A stretch of DNA of 64,000 nucleotides from Oscillospiraceae bacterium (GTDB lineage Bacteria > Bacillota > Clostridia > Oscillospirales > Ruminococcaceae): NCBI GenBank assembly GCA_020024215.1, contig JAHHUC010000001.1, positions 1 through 64,000 of the forward strand, written 5' to 3'. Positions 1-7,783 of this stretch are shown piece by piece (position 1 is the first letter of the stretch; every line of letters begins with the position of its first letter). A model generated the notes under the pieces. The model saw only the letters and a program-made list of their open reading frames with translations, was not told where the DNA came from and did not search any database. A program made the translations under genes and the position numbers.

Positions 1-1
1 T

Positions 2-166
2 CATGATGTAGAAATTTTCAATAGGGCCTGCAAGGGCAAAATCAAAATAAAGGCCGCAGGCGGAATGAAATCTGTGGAGGATATGGAAAGGTTTATAGAT
101 TTAGGCGCAGATCGCTTAGGTTCCTCCTCCGGAGTTTCCCTGATAAAAGAAAAGCTCGGTAAATAA
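2..166 (+). CDS. deoC: Deoxyribose-phosphate aldolase, C-terminal fragment (window edge)
   Basis: Only the last 54 codons lie in the window; the reading frame is open to its left edge. The fragment contains the KAAGGMK stretch and the GSSSGV phosphate-binding loop that close the TIM barrel of DeoC, the enzyme splitting deoxyribose 5-phosphate into glyceraldehyde 3-phosphate and acetaldehyde. The lysine of KAAGG lies where the second active-site lysine of the family is expected. The gene ends at TAA 164-166, and a new promoter begins about 20 bases later, so it probably closes the preceding transcription unit. The assignment rests on a short fragment, but the motifs are characteristic. Confidence 0.82.
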   Translation, partial: HDVEIFNRACKGKIKIKAAGGMKSVEDMERFIDLGADRLGSSSGVSLIKEKLGK

Positions 167-187
167 ACACTTTTAACTATTATTTTA

Positions 188-216
188 TTGACAGTTTATC
201 CAATTTAAAGTATGAT
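188..216 (+). promoter_or_regulatory. Sigma-70 type promoter for mrp
   Basis: A perfect -35 TTGACA (188-193) is followed by a 17-base spacer and a -10 TATGAT (211-216), one mismatch from consensus. It lies about 105 bases upstream of the mrp start, leaving a fairly long untranslated leader with no clear structure. It probably drives mrp and the rubrerythrin gene. Confidence 0.78.
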
Positions 217-320
217 TAGTAATGGAAGTGTGTGTGTTTATTCCACTGACCTTTATTTAAGGATTTCATTTATATAAGTTTTGCAAAGAGGTTTCTTTGC
301 AGCAAAAGGAGTTACTTAAT

Positions 321-1154
321 ATGGCAGAATGCAACCACAACTGCTCCTCCTGCAGCGCCAACTGCTCTGACAGGAACGCTCCAAAGAGCTTAAAGGAACA
401 GCTTAACGAAAAATCCGCTGTCAAAAGAGTCATTGCCGTGGTTTCCGGCAAGGGCGGAGTGGGAAAATCCCTTGTGACCTCAAAGCTTGCTGTTGAAATG
501 AGGAAAAAGGGCTACAAAACCGCTATACTTGATGCGGATATTACAGGTCCCTCCATACCCAAGGCCTTTGGCATACACCAGAGGGCTTTGAGCGATGGAA
601 AGCTGTTTATTCCTGCAAAAACCAAAACAGGAATAGATTTGATATCTTTAAATCTCATGCTTTCCCATGAGACAGACCCTGTGATGTGGAGAGGTCCCCT
701 CATTGCAGGAGTTGTAAAGCAGTTTTGGACGGATGTTTACTGGGATGACATTGATTACATGTTTGTGGATATGCCGCCCGGAACGGGAGATGTGCCCCTA
801 ACGGTGTTCCAATCCCTGCCGATTGACGGAATAATCGTTGTCACAAGCCCTCAGGAGCTTGTTTCCATGATTGTAGAAAAGGCTGTAAATATGGCAGAGG
901 CTATGGATATACCCATATTCGGAATAGTCGAAAATATGTCCTATTTCAAATGTCCCGACTGCGGAAAAATTCACAGGATTTTCGGAGAAAGCCACATTGA
1001 TGAAATTGCAAGGCAAAACAATATTCACAATGTTTCCCAAATTCCCATGGACCCAAATCAGGCAAGGCTCTGCGATGCAGGTTCTGTTGAGGACTGTGAG
1101 GATAATTACCTCCAAAGCATGGCAGATGCCATAGAGAAAAATATTAAAATATAG
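321..1154 (+). CDS. mrp: Mrp/NBP35 family P-loop ATPase, Fe-S cluster carrier
   Basis: This 277-residue protein belongs to the Mrp/ApbC/Nbp35 group of SIMIBI ATPases, which bind and hand over Fe-S clusters in the cytoplasm. A Cys-rich N-terminus (Cys4, 8, 11 and 15) precedes the deviant Walker A motif KGGVGKS at residues 44-50. DADITGPS (about 71-78), MPPGTGD (about 151-157) and a CPDC pair at 211-214, the family's bridging cluster ligands, follow. I chose the ATG at 321 because AAAGGAG precedes it; an in-frame TTG at 297 has no such site. The rubrerythrin gene begins 17 bases downstream, so the two are likely co-transcribed and serve iron and oxygen-stress physiology. Confidence 0.93.
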   Translation: MAECNHNCSSCSANCSDRNAPKSLKEQLNEKSAVKRVIAVVSGKGGVGKSLVTSKLAVEMRKKGYKTAILDADITGPSIPKAFGIHQRALSDGKLFIPAKTKTGIDLISLNLMLSHETDPVMWRGPLIAGVVKQFWTDVYWDDIDYMFVDMPPGTGDVPLTVFQSLPIDGIIVVTSPQELVSMIVEKAVNMAEAMDIPIFGIVENMSYFKCPDCGKIHRIFGESHIDEIARQNNIHNVSQIPMDPNQARLCDAGSVEDCEDNYLQSMADAIEKNIKI

Positions 1155-1171
1155 AAAAGAGGTAAATTTAT

Positions 1172-1711
1172 ATGGAACTTAAAGGCTCTAAGACCGAAAA
1201 GAACTTAATGGAAGCTTTTGCAGGCGAAAGCCAGGCAAGAAACAAATACACCTATTATGCAAGCAAGGCAAAGAAGGACGGCTATGTTCAGATTGCCGAG
1301 CTTTTCACAGCTACTGCCAACAACGAGAAGGAGCACGCAAAAATCTGGTTCAAGCTGCTTCATGACGGCGAGGTTCCCTCCACAATCGAAAACCTCAAGG
1401 ATGCTGCTGCCGGAGAATTCGGCGAGTGGACAGATATGTATCCCCGCATGGCAAAGGAAGCAAGAGAAGAGGGCTTTGACCGCATAGCTTTCCTCTTTGA
1501 GCAGGTTGCCAAGATTGAAAAGGAGCATGAGGAAAGATACAAGAAGCTTCTTGCCAATGTTGAGGGCGGTCTGGTATTTTCAAGAGACGGCGACATGATT
1601 TGGGAATGCTCCAACTGCGGACACATCCACATCGGAAAGGCTGCTCCTGCTGTATGTCCCGTTTGCAGCCACCCGAGAGATTATTTCATGTTAAGACCTG
1701 ACAACTACTAA
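1172..1711 (+). CDS. rbr: Rubrerythrin
   Basis: A 179-residue non-heme iron protein that reduces hydrogen peroxide in the cytoplasm of anaerobes. The N-terminal ferritin-like four-helix domain carries the diiron ligand motifs EAFAGES near residue 14, NEKEH at 51-55 and KIEKEHE at 114-120. The C-terminal rubredoxin-like domain has Cys146, Cys149, Cys162 and Cys165 as two CxxC pairs. Length and domain order are those of canonical rubrerythrin. GAGGT lies 8 bases before the ATG. It follows mrp closely and is ended by a strong terminator. Confidence 0.96.
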   Translation: MELKGSKTEKNLMEAFAGESQARNKYTYYASKAKKDGYVQIAELFTATANNEKEHAKIWFKLLHDGEVPSTIENLKDAAAGEFGEWTDMYPRMAKEAREEGFDRIAFLFEQVAKIEKEHEERYKKLLANVEGGLVFSRDGDMIWECSNCGHIHIGKAAPAVCPVCSHPRDYFMLRPDNY

Positions 1712-1733
1712 TATCACAATAGATATAAAGCCT

Positions 1734-1763
1734 ATCCCCCGATTTTTTTCGGGGGATTTTTTT
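1734..1763 (+). terminator. Rho-independent terminator after rubrerythrin
   Basis: A 9-bp perfect stem, ATCCCCCGA (1734-1742) with TCGGGGGAT (1749-1757), closes a T-rich loop and is followed by seven T residues (1757-1763). It ends the mrp-rubrerythrin unit. Confidence 0.92.
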
Positions 1764-1919
1764 AATGTCCAAGCATTGCAAATTTTTTTATTCTCACATA
1801 TTTTCCGTTTTCAAAAAAGCTCGGATACCGGTGAACTTTTAAGGAAAGCGGCAGGATTTTAGCCCCTGAGCTTTCTTGACCTGCAGCTTTTGCCTGCACA
1901 CAAAGACATCTCTTTATTG

Positions 1920-1948
1920 TTGAATTTTTTGCCCTTTGTTGATATAAT
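1920..1948 (+). promoter_or_regulatory. Promoter for pepV
   Basis: -35 TTGAAT (1920-1925), a 17-base spacer and a consensus -10 TATAAT (1943-1948). The -10 is preceded by TG one base upstream, giving an extended -10 (TGATATAAT). It lies 36 bases upstream of the pepV start. Confidence 0.78.
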
Positions 1949-1984
1949 CTTATTAACATATATCACATAAAAAGGGGTGCAGCT

Positions 1985-3382
1985 ATGAAGGAAAAAATAA
2001 GGCAATACTTTTTGGAGCACAGGGAAGATATTTTGAAGGACATTGCTTCACTTGTGGAGATAAACAGCGTAAGATCAGAAGCAAAGGAGGGTATGCCCTT
2101 CGGTGAGGGTGCTGCCGGAGCAGTTGCAGAGGCAGAAAAAATTGCAAAGCGCATGGGCTTTGCAACAAAGAATTTTGACAACTATGCATTGACAATAAAT
2201 TCAGATCCCTCCTGCAAGGATGCCTATTTGGGCATACTCTGCCATCTTGATGTGGTTGCAGAGGGCACAGGCTGGACAAGGGAGCCCTTTAAAATGACCA
2301 TAGAGGGCGACAGCATATACGGCCGCGGAGTTTCTGATGACAAGGGACCTGCTGTAACAGCCCTTTGGGCTTTAAAGGCCTGCAATGACTTGGGAATCAA
2401 GCTTTCAAAGAATGTGAGGATAATTTTAGGCTCTGACGAGGAGTGCGGCAGCAGCGATTTGGATTACTATTTCAAAAAGGAGGCACAGCCCGCCTTCTGC
2501 TTCTCGCCCGATGCGGATTTTCCAATCTACAACTGCGAAAAGGGCAGATTTTCAACAACTATAAGGGGAAGTTATGAAAACAGGGAGCTTCCTGCCCTCA
2601 TTTCCTTTGAGGGAGGTCACACCTCCAACATTGTGGCCCAACATTCAGAGGCTGTTGCAGAGGGAATTTCCCTCGATGCTGCCAAAGCAGCAGCAAAGAA
2701 GTGGGGAGAAGCTACAAAGACAGAAATTGAAGCTGTTGAGGAAGGAACAAAAATCAGGTTCATCTGCAACGGACTTTCTGCCCATGCCTCCACACCAGGA
2801 CACGGAATCAATGCAGTTACAGCCCTTTTGCAGCTTTTGGCAGATTTGGGCTTAAAGGGAGATTTAGGAAAATATATAAAGGGGCTTTCCACACTCTTCC
2901 CCCACGGAGATTTTCTGGGCGAGGCCATTGGAATTAAGAGAGAGGACGAAATTTCAGGCCCTCTCACCTGTTCCTTCAATATTTTGAACATTGAAAACGG
3001 CAGTCTTGCAGGAGTTTTCGACATCAGATCCCCCATCTGCTCCAACGAGGAAAACACCTCACTTGTTATGAAGAAGAATCTGGCAGAATATTCTCTTACA
3101 CTTGATTCGACAGAAATGGTTGAGCCTCATTATGTGGATGAAAACCTTCCCTTTATCAAGATACTCTCCAAGTCCTATGAGGACTTTACAGACAGAAAGG
3201 GAGAATGCCTTTCTATGGGCGGCGGAACATATGTTCACCACATTGAAAACGGAGTTGCCTTTGGGCCCACAATGCCGGGAACAGAGACTAATATTCATGG
3301 ACCTGACGAGGTTGCAAGCATAGATGACCTGCTCACCGGTGCAATGATATATACAGAGGTTATTGCAAACATGTGCAGATAA
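1985..3382 (+). CDS. pepV: M20 family dipeptidase PepV
   Basis: This 465-residue cytoplasmic metallopeptidase of the PepV/Xaa-His branch of family M20 releases amino acids from dipeptides. The zinc-ligand motifs are present: HLDVVAEG near residue 87, GRGVSDDKGP near 112, DEECGSSD near 150 and a C-terminal HGPDE segment near 440. Length fits PepV (about 465-470). AGGGGTG precedes the ATG and a clear promoter lies upstream. An 8-bp hairpin without a T-run (3397-3422) separates it from thiN, so some read-through is likely. Confidence 0.92.
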   Translation: MKEKIRQYFLEHREDILKDIASLVEINSVRSEAKEGMPFGEGAAGAVAEAEKIAKRMGFATKNFDNYALTINSDPSCKDAYLGILCHLDVVAEGTGWTREPFKMTIEGDSIYGRGVSDDKGPAVTALWALKACNDLGIKLSKNVRIILGSDEECGSSDLDYYFKKEAQPAFCFSPDADFPIYNCEKGRFSTTIRGSYENRELPALISFEGGHTSNIVAQHSEAVAEGISLDAAKAAAKKWGEATKTEIEAVEEGTKIRFICNGLSAHASTPGHGINAVTALLQLLADLGLKGDLGKYIKGLSTLFPHGDFLGEAIGIKREDEISGPLTCSFNILNIENGSLAGVFDIRSPICSNEENTSLVMKKNLAEYSLTLDSTEMVEPHYVDENLPFIKILSKSYEDFTDRKGECLSMGGGTYVHHIENGVAFGPTMPGTETNIHGPDEVASIDDLLTGAMIYTEVIANMCR

Positions 3383-3451
3383 TAAACAATTTCCCGGCCC
3401 TGTCCTGATCTCAAGACAGGGCTGTGGATTATCTGAAAGAAAGAAAGGCTT

Positions 3452-4090
3452 ATGAAGAAAAAGTGTATAATTGTAGGTGCAGGAGATTTTTTTGAAAAAA
3501 ATCTGCCCATGGAAAAAGAGGATTTTTTGATTGCCGCAGACGGCGGATTTGATTTCCTTTTAAAAATAGGTGTGACGCCCAACCTTTTTGTAGGCGACAG
3601 GGATTCGGTAAAATCTGACATAAGCATGACAGAGGGGCTTTATTTCCCTTCAAGAAAGGATGACAGCGATATGCTGTTGGCTGTAAAGGAGGGCATAAAA
3701 AGAGGCTTTGAGCTGTTTTATATTTTTGGCGGAACAGGCAAAAGAATTGATCACACTCTGGCAAATATCAAGCTTTTGGAATTTTTAAGCGAAAACGGCT
3801 TAAAGGGCTTTCTGTTTTCAAAAAATCAGGTAATAACAGTTATAAGAAATTCCAAAATTTCCTTTCCGAAGGAATTCAAGGGCTGTTTTTCCGTGTTCCC
3901 AAATGGGGGAAAAGCCAAGGGAGTTTACATAAGATGCTGCGGCTATACACTGGAAAATCATGATTTTGAAAGCTCCTCAGCCCTAGGTCTCAGCAATTAT
4001 TTCAAAGGCGAAGCTGCAACAATAGAGGTCACTGACGGCTCCTTGTCGGTTGTGTTTGAAAGACAGGGGGATTTTTCCCTTGAAAGATAA
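3452..4090 (+). CDS. thiN: Thiamine pyrophosphokinase
   Basis: A 212-residue cytoplasmic enzyme that makes thiamine pyrophosphate from thiamine and ATP. Family motifs are the N-terminal AADGGFDFL, VGDRDSVK (about 49-56), DDSDMLLAV (about 70-78) and GGTGKRIDHTLANI (about 97-110), which line the ATP and thiamine sites. AGAAAGG precedes the ATG. The gene overlaps the next one by 11 bases, so translation is probably coupled. No TPP riboswitch is visible upstream. Confidence 0.92.
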   Translation: MKKKCIIVGAGDFFEKNLPMEKEDFLIAADGGFDFLLKIGVTPNLFVGDRDSVKSDISMTEGLYFPSRKDDSDMLLAVKEGIKRGFELFYIFGGTGKRIDHTLANIKLLEFLSENGLKGFLFSKNQVITVIRNSKISFPKEFKGCFSVFPNGGKAKGVYIRCCGYTLENHDFESSSALGLSNYFKGEAATIEVTDGSLSVVFERQGDFSLER

Positions 4091-4970
4091 AGAGCTTTGC
4101 AGCCTATGTCCCAAAAATTGCCTTGCCGACAGGGTTCACAATTTAGGAATATGCGGTGAAAAGAGGGAAATCAAGCTGTCAAGAGCTGCGCTTCATATGT
4201 GGGAGGAGCCATGCATAAGCGGCAAGAACGGCTCGGGAGCTGTCTTTTTTTCCGGCTGCTCCTTAAGATGTGTCTACTGTCAGAATAAAAAAATAAGCAG
4301 AGATAATTTCGGCAAGCAGGTGACACCCTCTGAATTGGCACAGATAATGCTGCGCTTGCAAAATGAGGGGGCAGCCAACATAAACCTTGTCACACCCACC
4401 CACTTTTCCCCTCTTATAAAGGAGAGCCTTGAAATTGTAAGGGACAGGCTTCATATACCTGTTGTTTACAACACAGGCGGATATGAAAATGTGGGTATTA
4501 TAGAAGGCTTGAAGGGCTATGTGGATGTCTTTCTCCCCGATTATAAATACAAGGGAAAATTTCTCTCCCGAAGGCTTTCAAATGCGGTGGATTACCCCGA
4601 AAAGGCAGCAGCAGCCATAGAAAAAATGGTAGAAATAACAGGCCCTTGCAAATTTGATTCAAACGGCATGATATTAAAAGGAACAATTATACGCCATCTT
4701 GTGCTCCCCGGATTTTTGGAAAATACATACGCTGTGCTGGAGGATATTGCCAAAAGATTCAAGGGCAAGGGTGTGCTCATAAGCCTTATGAGCCAATACA
4801 CCCCCTGCTATTATGAAGGGGAGATAGAAAGTCTTAAAAGACCGCTTAATGAAGCTGAATATAACCTTGCGGTAAGCTGCGCTGCTTCCCTCGGGCTTGA
4901 GGGCTTTATGCAGGAGCTTTCCTCAGCGGATAAAAAATATACACCCGATTTTAACCTGGAGGGAATTTAA
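4080..4970 (+). CDS. PflX-type radical SAM protein
   Basis: A 296-residue radical SAM protein of the group annotated PflX (COG1313), relatives of glycyl-radical enzyme activases whose substrate is not established. An N-terminal Cys set (CSLCPKNC, then GICG) precedes the cluster motif CxxxCxxC in SGCSLRCVYCQN near residue 67. TPTHFSP, NTGGYE and LPDYKYKG are typical of the group. I placed the start at TTG 4080, behind AGGGGG and overlapping the end of thiN. A TTG at 4050 is also in frame but lacks a good binding site. No glycyl-radical enzyme is encoded nearby. Confidence 0.85.
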   Translation: MKDKELCSLCPKNCLADRVHNLGICGEKREIKLSRAALHMWEEPCISGKNGSGAVFFSGCSLRCVYCQNKKISRDNFGKQVTPSELAQIMLRLQNEGAANINLVTPTHFSPLIKESLEIVRDRLHIPVVYNTGGYENVGIIEGLKGYVDVFLPDYKYKGKFLSRRLSNAVDYPEKAAAAIEKMVEITGPCKFDSNGMILKGTIIRHLVLPGFLENTYAVLEDIAKRFKGKGVLISLMSQYTPCYYEGEIESLKRPLNEAEYNLAVSCAASLGLEGFMQELSSADKKYTPDFNLEGI

Positions 4971-4996
4971 AAACTTTTAGATTAAGGAGACATAAT

Positions 4997-5655
4997 ATGG
5001 CACCGTTTTCCTTGGACTTGGAATAACCCTTCTGGTAGGTTTTTCGTTTATCGCCGTAATACTGCACTTTTCACACAAAAAAGAGGACAGAATAGCTGTG
5101 GACATGCCTTTGGCACCGGCCTTTCTATGGTTTAACACAGCCGCTTCGCTCTCAATAGAATTAAACCTTGATCTCCCTGACGGAAACCGGATTTTCAAAT
5201 ACATGGCAGGGCTTGAAAACCCCTATGAAACAAGTATAAATCAGGCTTTAAGACAAGCTTTGAGTAGTGCATGGGGAATAGTTGATGCCCAAACTGCCGA
5301 AGAAAATATGGAGAATTTATTAAAAAACGGTATGAGAAGAAGATACAATGATGACATGGAGCTGCTGCTTTTTAAATGCGGCAATTTATCTGAGCAGCAG
5401 CTTATTGACCTTGTACCTGATTCAAATGAGGACAGCTTTCTTCCTAAAATGATTATGGCATACCGCCGAATAGGTAAAAATGCAATTTTGGGATGGGATA
5501 TAGGCAGACTCTGCTACTGTGCACAGATCTGTTGCTTTGTGGGATATATCTCAAAGGAAAAAATGCTGAAGCTTTGCACCAAGGGCGGAAAAATGGCTCA
5601 ATGCAGCAGCAAAAAAGCCTGCTCTCTGCATCTATGCAGGGAGCGGGCTTTTTAG
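4997..5655 (+). pseudogene. DUF1266-like protein, frameshifted start and truncated end
   Basis: An ATG at 4997 sits behind a strong AAGGAGA site, but its frame stops after nine codons (TAA 5024). The next frame, joined at the ATG's own last base, encodes GTVFLGLGITLLVGFSF, a membrane segment, and runs on as a 185-residue soluble part with SSAWGIVDAQTAEENM and ILGWDIGRLCYCAQ, which resemble DUF1266 motifs. One extra G after the ATG would restore M-G-T-V-F. The C-terminus looks cut short: the stop lies inside a terminator hairpin, and the conserved end of DUF1266 is missing. A GTG at 5098, with GAGGA ahead, could still start a shorter soluble product. Either the gene is decaying or one base is missing from the assembly. 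Confidence 0.6.
5611..5653. terminator. Bidirectional terminator between convergent genes
   Basis: A 15-bp stem (5617-5631 with 5634-5648, two G-U pairs) is flanked by six A and five T residues, so it can act on both strands. It lies between the DUF1266 remnant and the WG-repeat lipoprotein gene, and the remnant's stop codon falls inside it. Confidence 0.9.
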
Positions 5656-5692
5656 TCTGCCTTATGCCTTTTTTAAATCAGATTAAAGGGGA

Positions 5693-7144
5693 TTACTTTG
5701 CTTTATAGCGATAGTAGCTGTATTTTGAGTTTCCGTTTTCATCGTGCATTATGCCAACAATATTATCGCCCTCTTCAGCATCATAACGAAGTACATAATC
5801 TCCTCTCATAATCTCATTGCCTTCCATGTCCGTTATACTGCAATCCGTATCACTGTGTTTTATTGCCATAAGCTGAGCATTTGGAACGTAATTTTGCACA
5901 TGCACATTTTCTTCTGTTACAAATTTGCCGTCCCTGTCTACTATACGAATATAGCCCTCCTGGCCTTCCACGGGAAACATGGCCAAAGCATAGCCTTTTT
6001 TAAACTCATTTGCATTACCTACGCTTGGAGGCATAACTTCCTTACCTGTATTATCAATAAGACCAAATAAGCTGTTGCCTTCCTTTCTAACCCAGCAGCG
6101 TCCCTCAGAGAAAAGTGCAGAGCTGGTATAGAGAAAATCGGTAAACGGCTCTGTTTCACCAACTCGGATATAAGCAATCAAAGGTCCATTTCCATCTGTG
6201 CTCATATGCTCATTAGGGAGAACCATCGCAGTGATTCCTTCTGATGAATCACTGGTTGCGGTGCCTTGATTATGTAAAAAATTACCGTTTAAATCATATA
6301 TACCCGGCTGTTCGTTTACTGCAAGATTGGGATAAGGGCTGGGCATAGTGTTGTCATCGCCCTGATAAAGTCTGGGTGCGTGGGCAATCTCAAATCCATT
6401 GGCATTATATTCGCCGCTTTCCTGGATACAGAATTGGTTTTCCATAATTGCATTTCCCTTATTATCCAAAAGCGCACCTACATAACCGGCAATGGACATA
6501 TTGCTGAATCCCAAATCGTCCTTCCTGCTATTCATGCTTACAAGCAGCCTGTCCTTCTGATAATATCCGTCAAAGACCTTGGCAGGTGTGGCTATTACAT
6601 TGCCCTTGTTATCAATTACCTCAAATTTTCCATCAACTATACCTACGGCACAGCCGGAAGCAAAGGGGCCGCAATGTTCATATTTAGGCTCTACTATAAC
6701 CTCACCTGTTACAATATTGTTATAGCCCCACTTGTTGCTTTTTACATCATAATAGGGGAAATATCCCTCTTCTGACACAAACACCTTGCCATCTGCCACA
6801 ATATTGTTAACAGCCTGCTTTACCTTCTGTGTGCAGCTGGTCAAATCATAGGCAGGGAAATATTCCCCCTTAGTGTTGATATAACCAACCTTCCATCCCT
6901 CTGCAACCAAGGCATAGCCGTTTGTAAAGGCTGTTCCGAAATCGTAGCTTTTTTCGCTGATTTTTTCCAGCATGGGCTTATCAGCAGCTGCTGATTGCCG
7001 GGAGCTTTCCTCTTGTGAGGCATCTGACTGAGAGCCTTCTGACTGCGAGCTTTCAGAGCCGGACTGAGAACCGGTGCAGGCAGTGGACAGCACCGCAATG
7101 GCACAGGACAGCAGCACAGTCATAATTTTTTTAGCATTTTTCAT
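5693..7144 (-). CDS. WG-repeat lipoprotein
   Basis: A 483-residue predicted lipoprotein. The N-terminus MKNAKKIMTVLLSCAIAVL followed by STAC is a lipoprotein signal peptide with a lipobox cysteine near residue 23. A Ser/Gln/Glu-rich linker (about residues 24-52) follows, then degenerate WG (KWG) repeats such as GWKVGYINTKGEY, KWGYNNIVTGEVIVEPKYE, GLIDNTGKEV and GYIRIVDRDGKFV. WG repeats usually form beta-propeller-like surface domains of unknown function. I placed the start at 7144 because AAGGAGA precedes it; upstream codons add only a hydrophilic tail. It is transcribed alone. Confidence 0.8.
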   Translation of the reverse strand: MKNAKKIMTVLLSCAIAVLSTACTGSQSGSESSQSEGSQSDASQEESSRQSAAADKPMLEKISEKSYDFGTAFTNGYALVAEGWKVGYINTKGEYFPAYDLTSCTQKVKQAVNNIVADGKVFVSEEGYFPYYDVKSNKWGYNNIVTGEVIVEPKYEHCGPFASGCAVGIVDGKFEVIDNKGNVIATPAKVFDGYYQKDRLLVSMNSRKDDLGFSNMSIAGYVGALLDNKGNAIMENQFCIQESGEYNANGFEIAHAPRLYQGDDNTMPSPYPNLAVNEQPGIYDLNGNFLHNQGTATSDSSEGITAMVLPNEHMSTDGNGPLIAYIRVGETEPFTDFLYTSSALFSEGRCWVRKEGNSLFGLIDNTGKEVMPPSVGNANEFKKGYALAMFPVEGQEGYIRIVDRDGKFVTEENVHVQNYVPNAQLMAIKHSDTDCSITDMEGNEIMRGDYVLRYDAEEGDNIVGIMHDENGNSKYSYYRYKAK

Positions 7145-7742
7145 AATACCATTCTCCTTAAATGATTTTGAACATAAGTCGGACATTTCTTCTTTATGTG
7201 TCCGGCTTTTGTTATTTTTTTGGCACAGGTGTCTTGTTCCACCTTTTGCAGATTATAAGAAAAGCCGCAAAAAAGCCCCAAAGAATAGGAAAAACGCCAT
7301 TTTTCTTTGGGTGCTTTCAGACTTATCCGGCACAAAATGAAATTTACAGCCTAAAATACCTCATTTGCGCATCTTTGGTGCATACAAGGTATGCCGTGAT
7401 GATGCCGAAGCTTAAATACCTTCATCTGCTGCCTTTTGGCAACAATTACTGCCGCCTTTAAAGCCCTTGAACAATCTGTCACACCATAAGCATAAATGAA
7501 TTTAAGCACAGAACACATATGACAGAAAACCTTTTTTCCCTGCCCTCCTGTGCCCTTTTATCAACTGCACAGTGAAAATGCAAGCTTACAGGAATGGCAA
7601 GGACTGCTCTTAGCTTTATCTGCACTTATGATAAATGCTTCTGCTTATTTTGTCAATAATAAAACATATACACCGCAAAAAATGCCCTGCAAAAAGCAAT
7701 TAAGCTGAACTGATTAAAATTCTTTTAGATATATCCTGCTAT
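7145..7742. other. Gene-free stretch upstream of the lipoprotein gene
   Basis: About 600 bases without a convincing gene. An 8-bp hairpin GTCGGACA/TGTCCGGC (7178-7185 with 7199-7206) lies just upstream of the lipoprotein start; read on the + strand it is followed by a T-rich run. A second imperfect hairpin spans about 7274-7312 (GCCCCAAAGAA with TTCTTTGGGTGC). Positions 7412-7442 resemble 23960-23987. Short open frames here have no family resemblance or ribosome binding sites. A leader RNA is possible but unproven. Confidence 0.5.
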
Positions 7743-7778
7743 AAAAAATACTCTCAGGAAATTTACCTGAGAGTATTT
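7743..7778 (-). terminator. Terminator of the MATE gene
   Basis: A 13-bp perfect stem (7746-7758 with 7766-7778) and 7-base loop, followed on the minus strand by a run of T, just beyond the stop of the MATE gene. Confidence 0.92.
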
Positions 7779-7783
7779 ATACA

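Noticed and set aside
1762-1959. 65-codon minus-strand open frame between rubrerythrin and pepV
   Set aside because: It overlaps the pepV promoter and the rubrerythrin terminator and has no family resemblance.
3397-3422. Terminator after pepV
   Set aside because: The GCCCTGTC/GACAGGGC stem has a 10-base loop and no T-run behind it, so it is noted only as a hairpin.
3383-3451. TPP riboswitch ahead of thiN
   Set aside because: The 69-base spacer holds only an 8-bp hairpin without a T-run and none of the conserved TPP aptamer segments.
5744-6775. Plus-strand open frames of 108 and 131 codons opposite the lipoprotein gene
   Set aside because: They are antisense to a gene with a clear signal peptide and repeats; amino acid composition is that of a reverse-strand shadow.
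7162-7461. 99-codon open frame on the plus strand upstream of the lipoprotein gene
   Set aside because: No ribosome binding site, unusual composition and overlap with inverted repeats.
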